From Parapristionchus giblindavisi (taxonomy: Eukaryota; Nematoda; Chromadorea; Rhabditida; Diplogasteridae), in NCBI GenBank assembly GCA_943737045.1, contig CALSFV010000215.1, positions 868,001 to 932,000 of the forward strand: a DNA stretch of 64,000 nt. The letters run 5' to 3'. The notes under the pieces are model-generated. The model searched no databases. It saw only the letters and a program-made list of their open reading frames with translations, and was not told the origin of the DNA. Of the stretch, positions 24,501 to 36,881 are shown piece by piece (the stretch's first letter is position 1; the number at the start of each line of letters is the position of its first letter). A program made the translations under genes and the position numbers.

Positions 24501-24779
24501 TCAGTGCTGCATCTTCCTCGCAAATTGATATTTATTTAAACTTTTATTTCTATCAGGCGGTTCTTCCGAAAACGTCATTACTTTCATTCCCAGATATTTC
24601 GAAGGCAGTCCAGTTTTGGAATCCATGCGTAAACCGCCATTTCTTTCGTAAAAAAACGCATACATTGTCTTGTTATCTTTGTTATCGGAAACTCTTGTTA
24701 TCACTTTTGATATACTGAATCTGTTTAAGCAGTTGGCAAAAATATTTTTGGATTCTTTTCTTTTGGTGTTCCATTTCAT
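24501..24779 (-). CDS. Unrecognised 92-residue reading frame
   Basis: Minus-strand frame with an ATG and protein-like composition: NCLNRFSISKVITRVSDNKD, then TMYAFFYERNGGLRMDSKTG and KYLGMKVMTFSEEPPDRN. No signal peptide, membrane segment or known domain is visible. It may be a small intronless gene or one exon. The minisatellite minus frame lies 420 bp downstream on the same strand, but I found no convincing splice link. Confidence 0.35.
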   Translation of the reverse strand: MKWNTKRKESKNIFANCLNRFSISKVITRVSDNKDNKTMYAFFYERNGGLRMDSKTGLPSKYLGMKVMTFSEEPPDRNKSLNKYQFARKMQH

Positions 24780-25224
24780 CTATACTAATGCAGTTCAATA
24801 TTACTTCACTTTGATCCCGTCACCATCATACTTTTTCCATGTTTGACGGGTACGATTAATAAAGTTCCTAGGCACACCAGGGAATAAGTGGACCAACTGT
24901 TATCATAGATTCTATATAAAAGGTGATTTATTGCTTCTGAACAGATGAAAGACAATGGGGAATAGAGAGAGTGGTTAGAGACAATATTTATTGGATGAGA
25001 AGTGAGATAAGTCTGTGTCATCTCATTGATCTCCCGATCACCTAACCCCCCCCCCCCATCAGTTCATAAAGTTCTCACTCAACTCATTCTCCATATCTCA
25101 TATCTTCAATATTCGAATTAACAGCTATGTTGATCAAACATGTTTAATTTGATCCTATTGTTTAATCGCTGTCTCCTATTTGATATAATCAATTGAGCTT
25201 TCTTTAATTACAGTTTTGATAAAT

Positions 25225-25891
25225 ATGTCACGGGCTATCGCTTTCCTCTTTATCTTTTCTATCGTTTGTTCGATCACTTACGCCGATTGGGATTTCGAAG
25301 ATGTAAGTATCGTCTTTCATTTCTTTATTTTATACATTATTTCTTTTCTTATTGGCGAAACAGAATAGAAGTTTGATGCGTTAATTTCAAATTCTCTATC
25401 CATACACTCTAGTCTAATAAAGAAAGTGAAAGAGTATCACCAATGACCATGGTGGCGAGTTTGTATGTCTCACGTGAACAAGTAACGAAGAATGACGCAC
25501 GTAGTGATGATCACAAATATATAAATCAGCCATTGATTGGCTTCATCACCTAAAGTATTATATGTATTATACGTGCATATTTATCAATTGGAAGAGAGAA
25601 AGTGAAGGAGATAAATGATCGATTGGGAGCACGGATGATCTAGTGGGGTATTCTCTTATTAAATGCAGAGAGGGTCAAAACAGGGGTAATCTTCTTATCC
25701 ATAAGATTTATCCTTTCGTCTCTGAGAGAATTCATCTCCATTCAAGAAAACGTCGGCATATGAAACTTGATTATGATAGTCAAATAACCCACGAAAACTT
25801 GTTCGTCCAATAGGCCTGCTTGACGAGACCTGAGACGAGACTTGAGGCCTGACTGTTTTGACCCTCTCTGCATTTAATGTGCTGATAGATA

Positions 25892-25922
<31 letters not shown>

Positions 25923-28253
25923 CTCTTATTCACTTGGTGATTTCATGTGTCGCGCGCTGATTGTGGGGAGTCGCGACGCAGGCGCGTCGATGAGTCGTAT
26001 GAAGTCTTACGAACATAATATTGTTTTAAATATACAATTGCTCGATAAAGGAATTACCACATTTTCGTCATTTTTTCCTATTGACGAACTTTCTTTTTTC
26101 TCATCTTTTAGCTGAGTAATAAGGATGACAAAACGCACGATCTCCTCAAGATATAATACTGGAGTGTTTACTTTAAATTATTCCATATTCAATAATTTGG
26201 ATAATTCAGTTATGGAAATCTGTGAAGGAAGGAGTTGAACATACGGCCAATCAAGTGAGGAACACCACTGTTGATGTGTATGAAACAGTGAAGGAAAGTG
26301 AAGTGAGTCATTTTTAGATCTATGTACTGCATGGAACTGTCCGCACTAACACGGAGAACAATTTTTCACCAATTAGCCTATAATAAGGGAAAAGGAGCTG
26401 CTTGTGTTCATTAGCCCAAATGTGGGAAAGCAATTTACTCATAAATTACAAACATGATAAATCCGGTGAGATCCGGGAAGATACTGCACAAATCCGTCAT
26501 CATCGAAACGATTTATTGATAAATAAAGATGATTGATTTTGTGAAAATACAATAGTTCAATGTGATTCTCGCAAACTAACCGCATATGGTATTTATCTCT
26601 GCTTTATAAAAATTTAATCGTAGTTTGGTCCCGTATTTTTATTTTTAGACATGGAACTCTGTGAAAGAAGGAGCTGAACTTGCAGCTAATAAAGTGAAGA
26701 ACACAACTGTTGATGTGTATGAAACAGTTAAGGAAAGTGAAGTGAGTCATTTACTCATATATCATTTGTTGAGTAGTCTTGGAAATTTCAATATTTCATT
26801 TTTATTACAGTGAACTACACTACAGTACAGAGAAATCCACTACAGTGAATGAATTCTGAATTTTACTGTAGTGGAGATGCATCGAAATAAAATTGAAATT
26901 TTAAAATAGCTGACTAATTTCATTGTTAGGTATGGGATTCTGCCAAAGAAGGAGCTGAGCATGCAGCCAATAAAGTGAAGAACACCACTGTTGATGTATA
27001 TGAAACAGTAAAGGAAAGTGAAGTGAGTTATTTGTATTCCTATCGTTTTGGAAGTGATAAATATGTACCTTGTAATGTACAACAATAACAAAGGTCTTTT
27101 AAATTATTTACTTGATTACCGTAAGACTTGAGATCAAACACCAATATTTATAACATCAATGAAATGAAAACCCTTTTTTAAATATTACCTATTACGGCGC
27201 TACATTTGCCTTACGTGCCTGTGCCGAAATGTGAACTAGCGTTACATTTCGCTTTTTTCGTATATCTGGATATAATAATGATCGCTTTCGTGAGAGCAAA
27301 ACTGTACTATTCAAAACTTTTGAAAAAGATGAGAAACTTTGCATTGTCCTCTCGCTTTTAATATAGTCAAACTTCTGACAATGAGATGACTCTGCTTTTG
27401 AAAATTAATAACACAGAAATTCCAATAATTTCCCTTTTTAGCTGTTGGCTTCTGTCAAAGAAGGAGTTGAACATACGGCTAATCAAGTGAAGAACACTAC
27501 AGTTGATGTGTATGAAACAGTGAAGGAAAGCTCGGTAGTCTATTATGCATAGCTATGTTCTTATTGTTATGTTTAAAAATCATTTACATTTACAAAAAAA
27601 TATACATAAAAGAAGTGATCTTGAAATGTAATGAATGGACCACATAAACTTTTCAAATATATGACAGTTTCGGCCTCTGTAGTCACGTCGTAGTTCAAAT
27701 TAGATAAGAGAAAAGATACAAAATGCACGTGAAAACATATATTGCATTATAATACAAGAGTGATATATGATTGTGAGTGGTAATTTTTTTATTCTTCTTG
27801 GTATTGTATGATATAGGATATAAAAATGGCTAATATTATATTAAAGAAGGGGACCCATGAGTTGGCATGACTGACTCCCGCCACGATAAGCATGCTGGCT
27901 ATTGTTTATATTATATGGTAATTGGCGTGAGGTATAATGAGAAAATGAGAGAGCAAGTATGCAAATCGGATGGGTACTCTCTACATGCCTTGAAAGTTGT
28001 ACTTTCGATGCGCATAGTGTGCTTTAAACATATCGGGAATCCATATCAGATATGTCTTTCGATTCGTGTGATGAATCTCTATCATTCTATCCGAACAGTC
28101 TTATTACGAAAAAACTCGTGGGTCTCCATCTTAAAGGTCGGAAAGACGATTGGAGAAGTCGGTGAGGCCACATATGAACTGGGAAAGAATGCAGGAAGCG
28201 CTGTTGTCGATACTGCCGATTATATCATTAAAGAGGCCAAGAAAGAAGATTGA
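25225..28253 (+). CDS. Secreted LEA-like protein with four tandem 31-residue repeats
   Basis: Six phase-0 exons: 25225-25302, 26210-26302, 26649-26741, 26930-27022, 27442-27534 and 28137-28253, giving 188 residues. Exon 1 encodes a signal peptide (MSRAIAFLFIFSIVCSITYA) then DWDFED. Exons 2-5 are each exactly 93 nt and encode one repeat of the form xWxSVKEGxExxANxVKNTT then VDVYETVKES. Exon 6 ends the chain with related GEVGEATYELGKNAGSA and a KEAKKED tail. The repeats are Lys/Glu/Ala/Thr/Val-rich, lack Cys and Pro and should form amphipathic helices, as in group 3 LEA and apolipophorin-like proteins; desiccation protection is an inference. One NTT glycosylation sequon recurs per repeat. AATAAA is at 28322-28327. 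Introns hold MITEs, one ending at the last acceptor. Confidence 0.82.
25663..25873. mobile_element. TTAA-target MITE in LEA-like intron 1
   Basis: TTAA (25659-25662 and 25874-25877) flanks a 211-bp element with terminal inverted repeats ATGCAGAGAGGGTCAAAACA and its complement. No ORF. It is separate from family M1 but uses the same target. Confidence 0.88.
27845..28130 (+). mobile_element. TTAA-target MITE, family M1, copy 2 (complete)
   Basis: A 286-bp element with TTAA at 27841-27844 and 28131-28134, terminal repeats AGAAGGGGACCCATGAGTT and AACTCGTGGGTCTCCATC. It fills the end of intron 5 of the LEA-like gene; the splice acceptor AG (28135-28136) directly follows the right TTAA, so the element supplies the pyrimidine tract and branch region used now. 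Confidence 0.9.
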
Positions 28254-29506
28254 GGAACCCGCTCTTTTTCAATCCAAATGTACGATGACGTTAAAGTATT
28301 ATACTACTAATTTTTGCATATAATAAATTCTTCTTTGCAGAACTATCCCCATTATTGAACCTGGAACAGTCCACGATTATTCAAAAAAAAGTCTCAAAAA
28401 TATGTTAAATTTGTATTTTTTCCTTGTACACATGCAATATTCATTCTGGAATAAATTTATTTAATTACATTCATGAATCAAAGTCATCGTTGTGTGCAGA
28501 TTTGCTATTTGAATTGGATTTTTTTAAATTCATTCTAATGAATCGTTACATTTGGCTTACATGCCTACGCCGTAACCTCCTCCGCCGTGTCTCCGTTGTT
28601 ACGGCGGAGGCACGTAAGGCAAATGTAACGATGCATAAAGAACTCTATTAGGTTCATTGTTCATTTGGGAAATAATGCGAGAAAGGAATGGATATCACAT
28701 TCCTGTAAAGGACAATCGGAGCAAATTTCACTCTACATATATCCAATTGGAAGCTGTCAGTTCTGACAATGGTCTCTCGCATCTTTATCTTACTCTCTCG
28801 AAGATAAAAATGGCGAGAGACCATAGTCAGAGCGGTGAGTTTCGAATTAGCATAGAAAGACACATATTCTTGACTTCCAATAGTACTTCTTCATTAGATA
28901 TTTATATTTCTCTCATTTCATAATCTTCTTCTCCACCTTTCCGGATCTTCGATTACTCTTCTTCGATTAATTATTTATTTACACGTCTTCCCCTCAACTC
29001 CCATCAATATTCGCTGTCTAAGGTGGACATCATAAGCTATACTCTATCTCTTCTCTCTATCTCCATCCACTCATAGTCAGATCTTTCTCTACTCATAAAT
29101 GTACTTGCTCCATGAAACCTTCTCTTCAACATCTTTGGAATGTTCGATTCCCTTTATTAATTTGATCTTTTGATACCTCACAACTATCGCTTGTTTATTA
29201 TCCTTGTTTATCGACTTTGATTTCTTTACAACATTTTAAAACTTCCGATATTAGTAATTATACCTTTATGTCTCAACTAATATCCCTTGCCAGTATTGTG
29301 AAATATAAAAAAACACACACACCAAAAAAGTTCTCTCTCTTTCCTTTGCATCTTGATGCTAGAAGTGTCCACTTTGGCAGAAGATATTTCTTCGATTGGT
29401 TTATCGATGTTTGTCTTTTATGTATCTAATGAAACGAGTTGCTAGTGTGGTCAAGTGTTACATGCCTAACAATAAAACCTAAATCATTCGAATATTCTTT
29501 AGAACG
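28254..29506. other. Intergenic, with small palindromic elements
   Basis: Contains the palindromic element at 28544-28630 and a hairpin around 28763-28815 (GGTCTCTCGCATCTTTATCTT with an inverted partner). No gene is supported. Confidence 0.5.
28544..28630. mobile_element. Palindromic MITE (CGTTACATTTGSCTTAC ends)
   Basis: Left CGTTACATTTGGCTTACATG and right end its inverted near-copy, closing on GCCGTAAC/GTTACGGC. A partial relative is in LEA-like intron 4 at about 27186-27256, with the same TACATTTGCCTTACGTGCCT words. Confidence 0.75.
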
Positions 29507-32311
29507 ATGAGTGAAAAGCTTCTATCGATAGGAGATGTCACCGATTTACCAGAATACACTGCCGGTCAAGTTGGTCTTTAAATTTTCGAATTGTCGCGCT
29601 TTTTGGTTTTCATCAATGGTAAAAATAAAACATAATCAGTGATGATGTCACTTTGTTACCCTAAAATAATATATAGACATTCAGTTTTTTTTCATTTATA
29701 TATTAAAGGACTGTTAATATTTTCTTCAAAAATAGCAATAAGATATGAAAAACAGATATAAACTCTCCACGTTTTAATATCTATCCCATCATTTTTCTTT
29801 CCCTTTTCGCGACTTTTGACCTAGACACTTTTGACATCTTATAGTAGACTATAAGATTGGATAATATTAATCGCTTTCATTGACAGGTGGAACAGCATTG
29901 TACTCATGAAGATCTCTGGATTATATTCGGAGGAAAGGTCAATTTGATTTTTTTAAGACACCGGCTCAGTAAGATTCGAGGGTTGAGCCAGTGACCCCGG
30001 ACATCGACCTCACCGATTTGGCCCAAAATTTTTTTATGGATACCCCCATGGGCCCCGATCACAAAATGGGTATTCATTTCGAAACACAGATGTGGCGGGT
30101 TTTCGAAATTTGAAAACTCGATTTTCACCAGAAAAAAATGGAGCGACCTAGGACCAATGTTAGTGTCGATTAATTATAAGTATAAATAGACAACAAAAAC
30201 TGGCTATACGACGGTCCGGAGATCCGATCGCAAACTGATTTTTTTACCTCCTCAAAACATTATAAAATTATTTAAAATTTTGAAACAAAAAAGTGCAGTC
30301 CAATTTTTGCCTTATCTTATAGAGCAAAAAATTCCGCGTCGAATATGTGAAAAAAATCAAAAATCGAAGGACCCGTCTTTTGAGATAAATGAACCTGAAG
30401 ATGACCCGAAAATATTTTTGTTTTCAAACCCCCTCATGTTTGTACTCATATTAAAGAGCTTGTCGAGTAGAACAACTTTCATGTTGAACGTTTTGTCTGA
30501 AACTCATGTACAAGAGAGTTACACACCTTTTTCTGCTAATTTTGAGTGAAACGAAAATAAAATATTTTTAAAACAAAAAAGTGCAGTCCAATTTTTGCCT
30601 TATCTTATAGAGCAAAAAATTCCGCGTCGAATAAGGGAAAAAATCAAAAATGGAAGGACCCGTCTTTTGAGATAAATGAACCTGAAGATGACCCGAAAAT
30701 ATTTTTGTTTTCAAACCCCCTCATGTTTGTACTCATATTGAACAGCTCGTCGAGTAGAACAACTTTCATGTTGAAGGTTTTGTCTGAAACTCATGTGCAA
30801 GAGAAATACATGAGTTTTATTTATTCGCAAGGTTGTTCACACAATTTTGAGTAAAACGAAAGTAAAATATTTTTTGTGTACAAAGCGATTATGCCTATAT
30901 TGTAGAACGCAAAAATCCATGCCTACTTTATTGTTTCACGAAAAAAAATTGTAGACCCCCACGCTGAAAAAAATGGCCTGGAAATTAGTATTGAAAAAAA
31001 AAGTTGTCGAAACTTTGCCATGTTTATACTCATTTTAAAGTACTCGTCAAGTACATCATTTTTTATGTTGGTCGTATTCTATGAAAGTCGTTTGTTCTCA
31101 AGATACAAGCGATAATAAAGATTTGGATCCAATAAATCTTAATTCATGTATTTCTCATGTACATGAGTTTCAGACAAAACGTTTAACATGAAAGTTGTTC
31201 TACTCGACGAGCTCTTCAATATGAGTACAAACATGAGGGGGTTTGAAAACAAAAATATTTTCGGGTCATCTTCAGGTTTATTTATCTCAAAAGACGGGTC
31301 CTTCGATTTTTGATTTTTTCCCCTTATTCGACGCGGAATTTTTTGCTCTATAAGATATGGCAAAAATTGGACTGCACTTTTTTGTTTTAAAATTTTAATT
31401 AATTTTAGAATGTTTTGAGGAGGTAAAAAAATCAGTTTGCGATCGGATCTCCGGACCGTAGTATAGCCAGTTTTTGTTGTCTATTTATACTTATAATTAA
31501 TCGACACTAACATTGGTCCTAGGTCGCTCCATTTTTTTCTGGTGAAAATCGAGTTTTCAAATTTCGAAAACCCGCCACATCTGTGTTTCAAGGAACCAGC
31601 CCAAATGAATACCCATTTTGTGATGGGGGCCCATGGGGGTATCCATAAAAAAAATTTGGGCCAAATCGGTGAGGTCGATGTCCGGCACTTCCTGGAATCT
31701 TACTGAGCCGATGTCTTAAATATTAAAATATTAATTAAAAATCTTTCTCTAACAAGATCTAATATAACAAATGCCACCTCATTATTTTGACGATATATTC
31801 CGATAGTGCAGTCATAAAAGAGACAAACTCCATTCTCTTCGTTTATTACATATATATTGCAGGTGTACAATATGACACCGTACTATAAAAGTCATCCAGG
31901 AGGAGCGGCTATGTTGAGAAGAGCAGGAAAGGTTTGTAAATGAAAATTCTCCACTATTTATATTTACTGCGAACGATGTCGAACACGAATTGAGACCACA
32001 TAGCGAAAATACCGGAGATATGAAAAGATAAGAAAACAGGAAATTGTTTGTAAAACTAGGAGAGAATTCATTGTTTTTCTTTTCTTTTCGTGACTCATCA
32101 GATTTTTCTGATAATGATGAAGAAGTAAACATTATCCAATAACATTCGTTCATTATAGTATATTGAAAAACCAAGCAATGATAGTAAATATTTAAATATT
32201 TTGTAGGACGCAACGATGCAGATTCACACAATTGCATCTCATACACATGTTTGGAGTTTTATCGAGAAGAAATTGAAAGAATGTTTGATTGGAGTTGTTA
32301 AGAAACATTGA
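29507..32311 (+). CDS. Single-domain cytochrome b5-like heme protein
   Basis: Four phase-0 exons: 29507-29569, 29887-29937, 31863-31931 and 32207-32311, giving 95 residues. The product is one cytochrome b5 fold: HCTHEDLWIIFGGKVYNMTP, then SHPGG (first axial heme histidine), AAMLRRAGKDAT, and HTHVW holding the second ligand, ending KKLKECLIG. Such domains carry electrons to oxidases, desaturases or P450s. There is no C-terminal membrane anchor and no reductase domain, so it should be soluble; the sequence is nearest in feel to the b5 modules of NCB5OR-type proteins. Intron 2 is 1.9 kb because of a foldback insertion. AATAAA is at 32349-32354. The first exon (MSEKLLSIGDVTDLPEYTAG) is the least certain; its donor is GTTGGT. 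Confidence 0.82.
29953..31719. mobile_element. 1.77-kb foldback element in cytochrome b5 intron 2
   Basis: Left TTAAGACACCGGCTCAGTAAG and right CTTACTGAGCCGATGTCTTAA are inverted copies, and inverted similarity continues through most of the element (for example AAGTGCAGTCCAATTTTTGC at left and its complement near 31360). TTAA at both ends suggests the TTAA target. The left arm holds a tandem pair of about 290 bp (from about 30283 and 30573) represented once in the right arm. No intact ORF. Confidence 0.88.
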
Positions 32312-32439
32312 TCATCAATTACTCAGTTCGTCTGTCTTTCCATCAATCAATAAAGATATTATATATTTCGTTGTGAACTCATTGTTAGTCTCATTCAAAT
32401 ATTGTGGACATCATATGATATTCAAGAAGTGTTTGAATA

Positions 32440-33893
32440 CAGTACCGTGCAAAAGTCTGGACGCAAAATTCAAATTGTTATAACTTTCTACGTCCTTGAC
32501 CGATCGGCCTCGGTTTAATTTTATTAAATAGTATAAATATTGGAGAAAATTTTAATGGCATCGATTATTACCTACGGTGATGAAATGATTTCATCATACT
32601 TAAAATGCCGAGGTATGATCCAAAAAATAGGTTTATTCTCAGGTAGATTTTTTCTGTGAGTCGAATTTTTTTGTGAGGAACTAACAACTATCAGTGAACA
32701 TTTTAAGCCATTAACCTCGTTGGTTGCACACCGCTCCGAGGAATTAGCTAATTTCGCCTGACCCATTAAAATTTCGTAAAAATGCCATAACTCGGTACGT
32801 AGTTGAGCTATAGGACTCCGATTTAACAAGTATTATCACACAGTCATGGGGCAGCACCATGCCAATTTCGGACGGTTTCCGGCTCTTAAAGAGAAAATTC
32901 GAAAAATATCCCAAACCATATTTTGGGCTTACGGTATTTCCCGGCCGGTTTTTCCAAAAATCTAAAAAATTGCCACGACGTGCCTAAACATCTACCTAAC
33001 ACATCTACAAAGTGGCGAGATTACAGGAGTTCAATTACGACTTTGCCCATACAAATACCATTGACAGTCAAAGTGGACGGAACCTAACTTCGTTCGCTAT
33101 GGAGAATTATTGCGGGTCAATAACACAGTATTTCATATCAATTTCGATCAGATTTTGAATAAAGTGCGTAATAAGCACATTTCGTACAAGTTTCCTTAAT
33201 TTAGTTTCACTATTGAACATTTCACCTTTTTTATCTGTCTCTTTTCTCGCAAAATTCCACTTTGACAGCCAATGGTATTTTTATGGGCAAAGTCGAAATT
33301 GAACTCCTGTAATCTCGCCACTTTGTAGATGTGTTAGGTAGATGTTTAGGCACATCATACTAAACTTTTAGATTTTTAGAAAAACCGGCCGGGAAATACC
33401 GTAAGCCCAAAATATGGTTTGGGATTTTTTTCGAATTTTTTCTTCAAGAGCCGGAAACCTTCCGAAATTGGCATGGTGCTGCCCCATGACTATGCGATAA
33501 TACTTGTTGAATCGGAGGCCTGTAGCTCAACTACGGACCGAGTTATGGCATTTTTACGAAATTTTAATGGGTCAGGCGAAATTAGCTAATTCCTCGGAGC
33601 GGTGTGCAACCAACGAGGTTAATGGCTTAAATTGTTCACTGATAGTTGTTAGTTCCCCACAAAAAAATTGGACTCACAGAAAAAAATTACCTGAGAATAA
33701 ACTTATTTTTTCGATCGCACCTCAGCATTTCAAGTATGATGAAATCATTTCATCACCGTAGGTAATAATCGATACCATTAAAATTTTCTCCAATATTTAT
33801 ACTATTTAATAAAATTAAACCGAGGCCGACCCCCCAAGGACGTAGAAAGTTATAACAATTCGAATTTTGCGTCCAGAATTTTGCACGGTACTG
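32440..33893. mobile_element. Tc1-like foldback element, copy 1
   Basis: A 1454-bp element with ends CAGTACCGTGCAAAAGTCTGG and complement, flanked by TA (32438-32439, 33894-33895). TA target and a CAGTxxxGTGCAAAAGT terminus are typical of Tc1/mariner elements. The arms are about 0.65 kb and include AAATGATTTCATCAT. A relative is at 51465-52920. No transposase frame is present. Confidence 0.9.
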
Positions 33894-33895
33894 TA

Positions 33896-36513
33896 CGTAC
33901 TTTTTTTTGTTTTTCTAATGAATGACACCGGAGTGCAGTGGGTGTCATTCTAATTGACTATTCCCTATTTATTAGTAAATTTAATAGTAAAAATTATTTT
34001 CTCATGAACCAGCAACTAATTAATTATTGATTATTGACCAACTTTCGTTGTCGAAATATAAGAGATACTAGTGAATAACATTCATTATTCTTTAATACAA
34101 GTAATAGTCGTATCAATTGACCATCCATACGGAAAATTAGCCTTCTTTTGAGGTAATAAAAGACTAGATTATACTGAAAATCCGCAAAAAATTGTCTGGA
34201 AGGAAGTTGACGAAGATTGAATTACTGAGGGCATTTTGGAAGTATATTATGAGTGAAACAATTGGGAAACTCAATTTCATCATTGTAACTTCCTTTGAGA
34301 CTGGCACGTATGAGAGGAAAGTTATCAGTTGCTGTGATGATCTTTCGGTTACAGAAAAAAAGAAATAAGGTACATATGCTATGAAGATGAATTCAAAGAA
34401 CAATGTGGTCAATGAGTTCATAACATTCTCTGTTCAAAAATTGAAAAATAAAAGAAAAACAGAGAAAATTCTCCTCGTTTTACACACTCTCTCGCCAGTA
34501 TTTCCTTTCCTTTCCTTTCTTTTCGTGTCTTTTGAACGCCACAATACAAGATTGTTCAAAGCTAAAAACGGAAAGGATGGAAAGGAAGAGCAACAAACAA
34601 AAAGTGTCATATTTTTTAAAGCATTCTTGACTTTTGATCATTGAAATTCTGACACTTTCATTTGCTATCGTCGACATTCATTGTTTTCATGTTCCTTTTG
34701 ATGCAATAATTCATAGTTTAGAGCTATGGGGATGATCCCTTGGGTGATATATACGAAATACGAACAGAGTCTCTTGTTCTCGTTCCAAATATATATTCAG
34801 GTTGAAAATACACTAAAATCAGTCCTTCTCCCAGTGATCAATAAAGTTTGTTGGATACGAATCTTCTTTCGCACAATTCAAGAGCACTCATTTTGTAGTT
34901 TCAAGAGTTGGACGAAATATAAAACCAACTCCAAACTTTGAGATCGAGAATCCTATGTGATGCCACTGAGGAAAGAGGAGGACAGATGAAGACATAGGAG
35001 GAAGAAGAGAAAAGTAGATGAAAAGTGAGAAATAGAGATTATAGCAGAGATTAGAGTGAGTAAGAGAGACGGAGAGATAAAGAGAGACATAGAGAGAGAA
35101 GAGGAATAGACTGAAGTAGAGATGGAGAGAATGAACACAGAGATACATAGATGGATATAAAAAGACTATGAGAGTTAGAGATTATTAGAGAGTAAAAGAC
35201 ATTGAGTCTTATCTCTTCCATCTACCCATCAATCACTTGTACTGACACAATTCTCTCCCTCTTCCTCTCCCTCTCCTTCTCCCTCTTGGTTCCTCTCCCT
35301 CTCCCTCTCCCTCCCCCTCCACCTCCCCTCCTCCTCTCTCAGCACTCAATAAAGAGGAAAGATGAGCACAGTTGGGGTTTGGGGTTGGATTTATGACCCT
35401 CCTTCCTCCTTCTCACAACTGCCGCCACTAACGTGTTTGTTGTCTTATCTCGTGAATTATTACCCCCAATGATTCTGCCCAATTAACACCTCTATACGAT
35501 AATACATCCGGAATGTTTTTGGTAGATAAAAAGGGATAATTAATATTTATCTCTGATAGTTATGATTCATAATTTGAAAAGATAAAACTGTACTATTTTG
35601 TGATATCTTAAAGATTATTGTGTTTTAAAAGACAAACAAATTTGATGAAAAAATGTTAAAGTATAAAAAATTGCTTGAAATTTGTCATTAGATGTTTCAT
35701 CAAACTGAGATTTATTTTCTAACAAACATTTTCAATGAGCGTCGTTGCTCATTAAAAACTATCATTGTTTCGCATGTACGATAGCTTCTTCTAAATTGTC
35801 CTGAATACTTTTTTAATGTCTAATGAAAGAGCTTCTTCTGTTTTTATTAACGCTAGATTTTTTGCAAAACACCGCGTCACTTTATTTTGTTCGCATTTCA
35901 GCTCGATTCTTATATACCATGAATATTACTAATGCCTAGTCAAAATTATGTCTATTTCTGTCATTCATTCTAAATCCATCATGATATGGTACTCCATCAA
36001 GTTCTTTTATAATCCAATATCTTCTATTCATTCTCTATTTAGTTCTATTCATGAATCATTCATTATTTGTTAGACTCTAATGTAAGTCTCTCCTCTTTTC
36101 CCCTATAGACAACTATCGCCTACTCTTCCCTTCCCCGCCATTCCGTTCATTTTTTTATTCGGTAGAACATAGTCCTGCGTTAGACTTACTGCGATATTCT
36201 GTGGCTTTTATCATTTATACTATAATATATCGCTAATCTTGTCTGAAACTCCTTTCAGAACTACTTGTCTATCCAATCTGTCACAATGTCAAAACGATTC
36301 TGCTTCGTTAATACAATTATAACCTCTAATAGAATCATGCCAATAATTAAAATATCCATTATAAATATAAAATCAGATGCAATCTTCACTACTACCATTT
36401 CTCTCCCATACAATCTGTGGATGTGTTCTCTTCATGTGTTTTCTCGCAGTACAATTAGCATTGGTTCGATATATAGCTACTATGGATGATAGAGGTGAGA
36501 TACAGTTTATGGT
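33896..36513. other. Intergenic with strand-asymmetric purine and pyrimidine tracts
   Basis: About 34960-35130 is purine-rich on the plus strand (GAGAGA words) and about 35210-35340 is pyrimidine-rich (CTCTCCCTCTCC words), two mirror low-complexity tracts that could pair as inverted repeats. No coding exon is supported. Confidence 0.6.
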
Positions 36514-36656
36514 ACTAGGTCGAATGAGAACCGAAGAATAAGAACTCACTAGATGATAACCATTTGCATATTTTGGGTAAGCACTTGTCTCTATTATGCA
36601 AATATTATAGTTATCATCCAGTCGGTTCTTATTCATCGGTTCTCATTCGACCTAGT
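36514..36656. mobile_element. Palindromic MITE, ACTAGGTCGAATGAGAACCG family, copy 1
   Basis: A near-perfect palindrome of about 143 bp: ACTAGGTCGAATGAGAACCG at left, its complement at right, and TTTGCATA/TATGCAAA near the centre. A second copy is at 42409-42542. Confidence 0.85.
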
Positions 36657-36881
36657 GTCAAGCTTAGTTATAGAAAAGCATGCTGGCATATAAGGTAGAT
36701 AATGTTTAACAAATTGACTATCTATGCGATGAAATGGTCTCATGTTGATGAAAAGCGAGAGCGATAGAAAGAGAATAAAATAAATAACTCTGAAGATAAT
36801 TTTGAGTAGCATTGTATTATCCTTTCACAGATATTCTTCAAATGTTCTTAAATTTCCTAAGACAATTTTTATTTATTTTCT

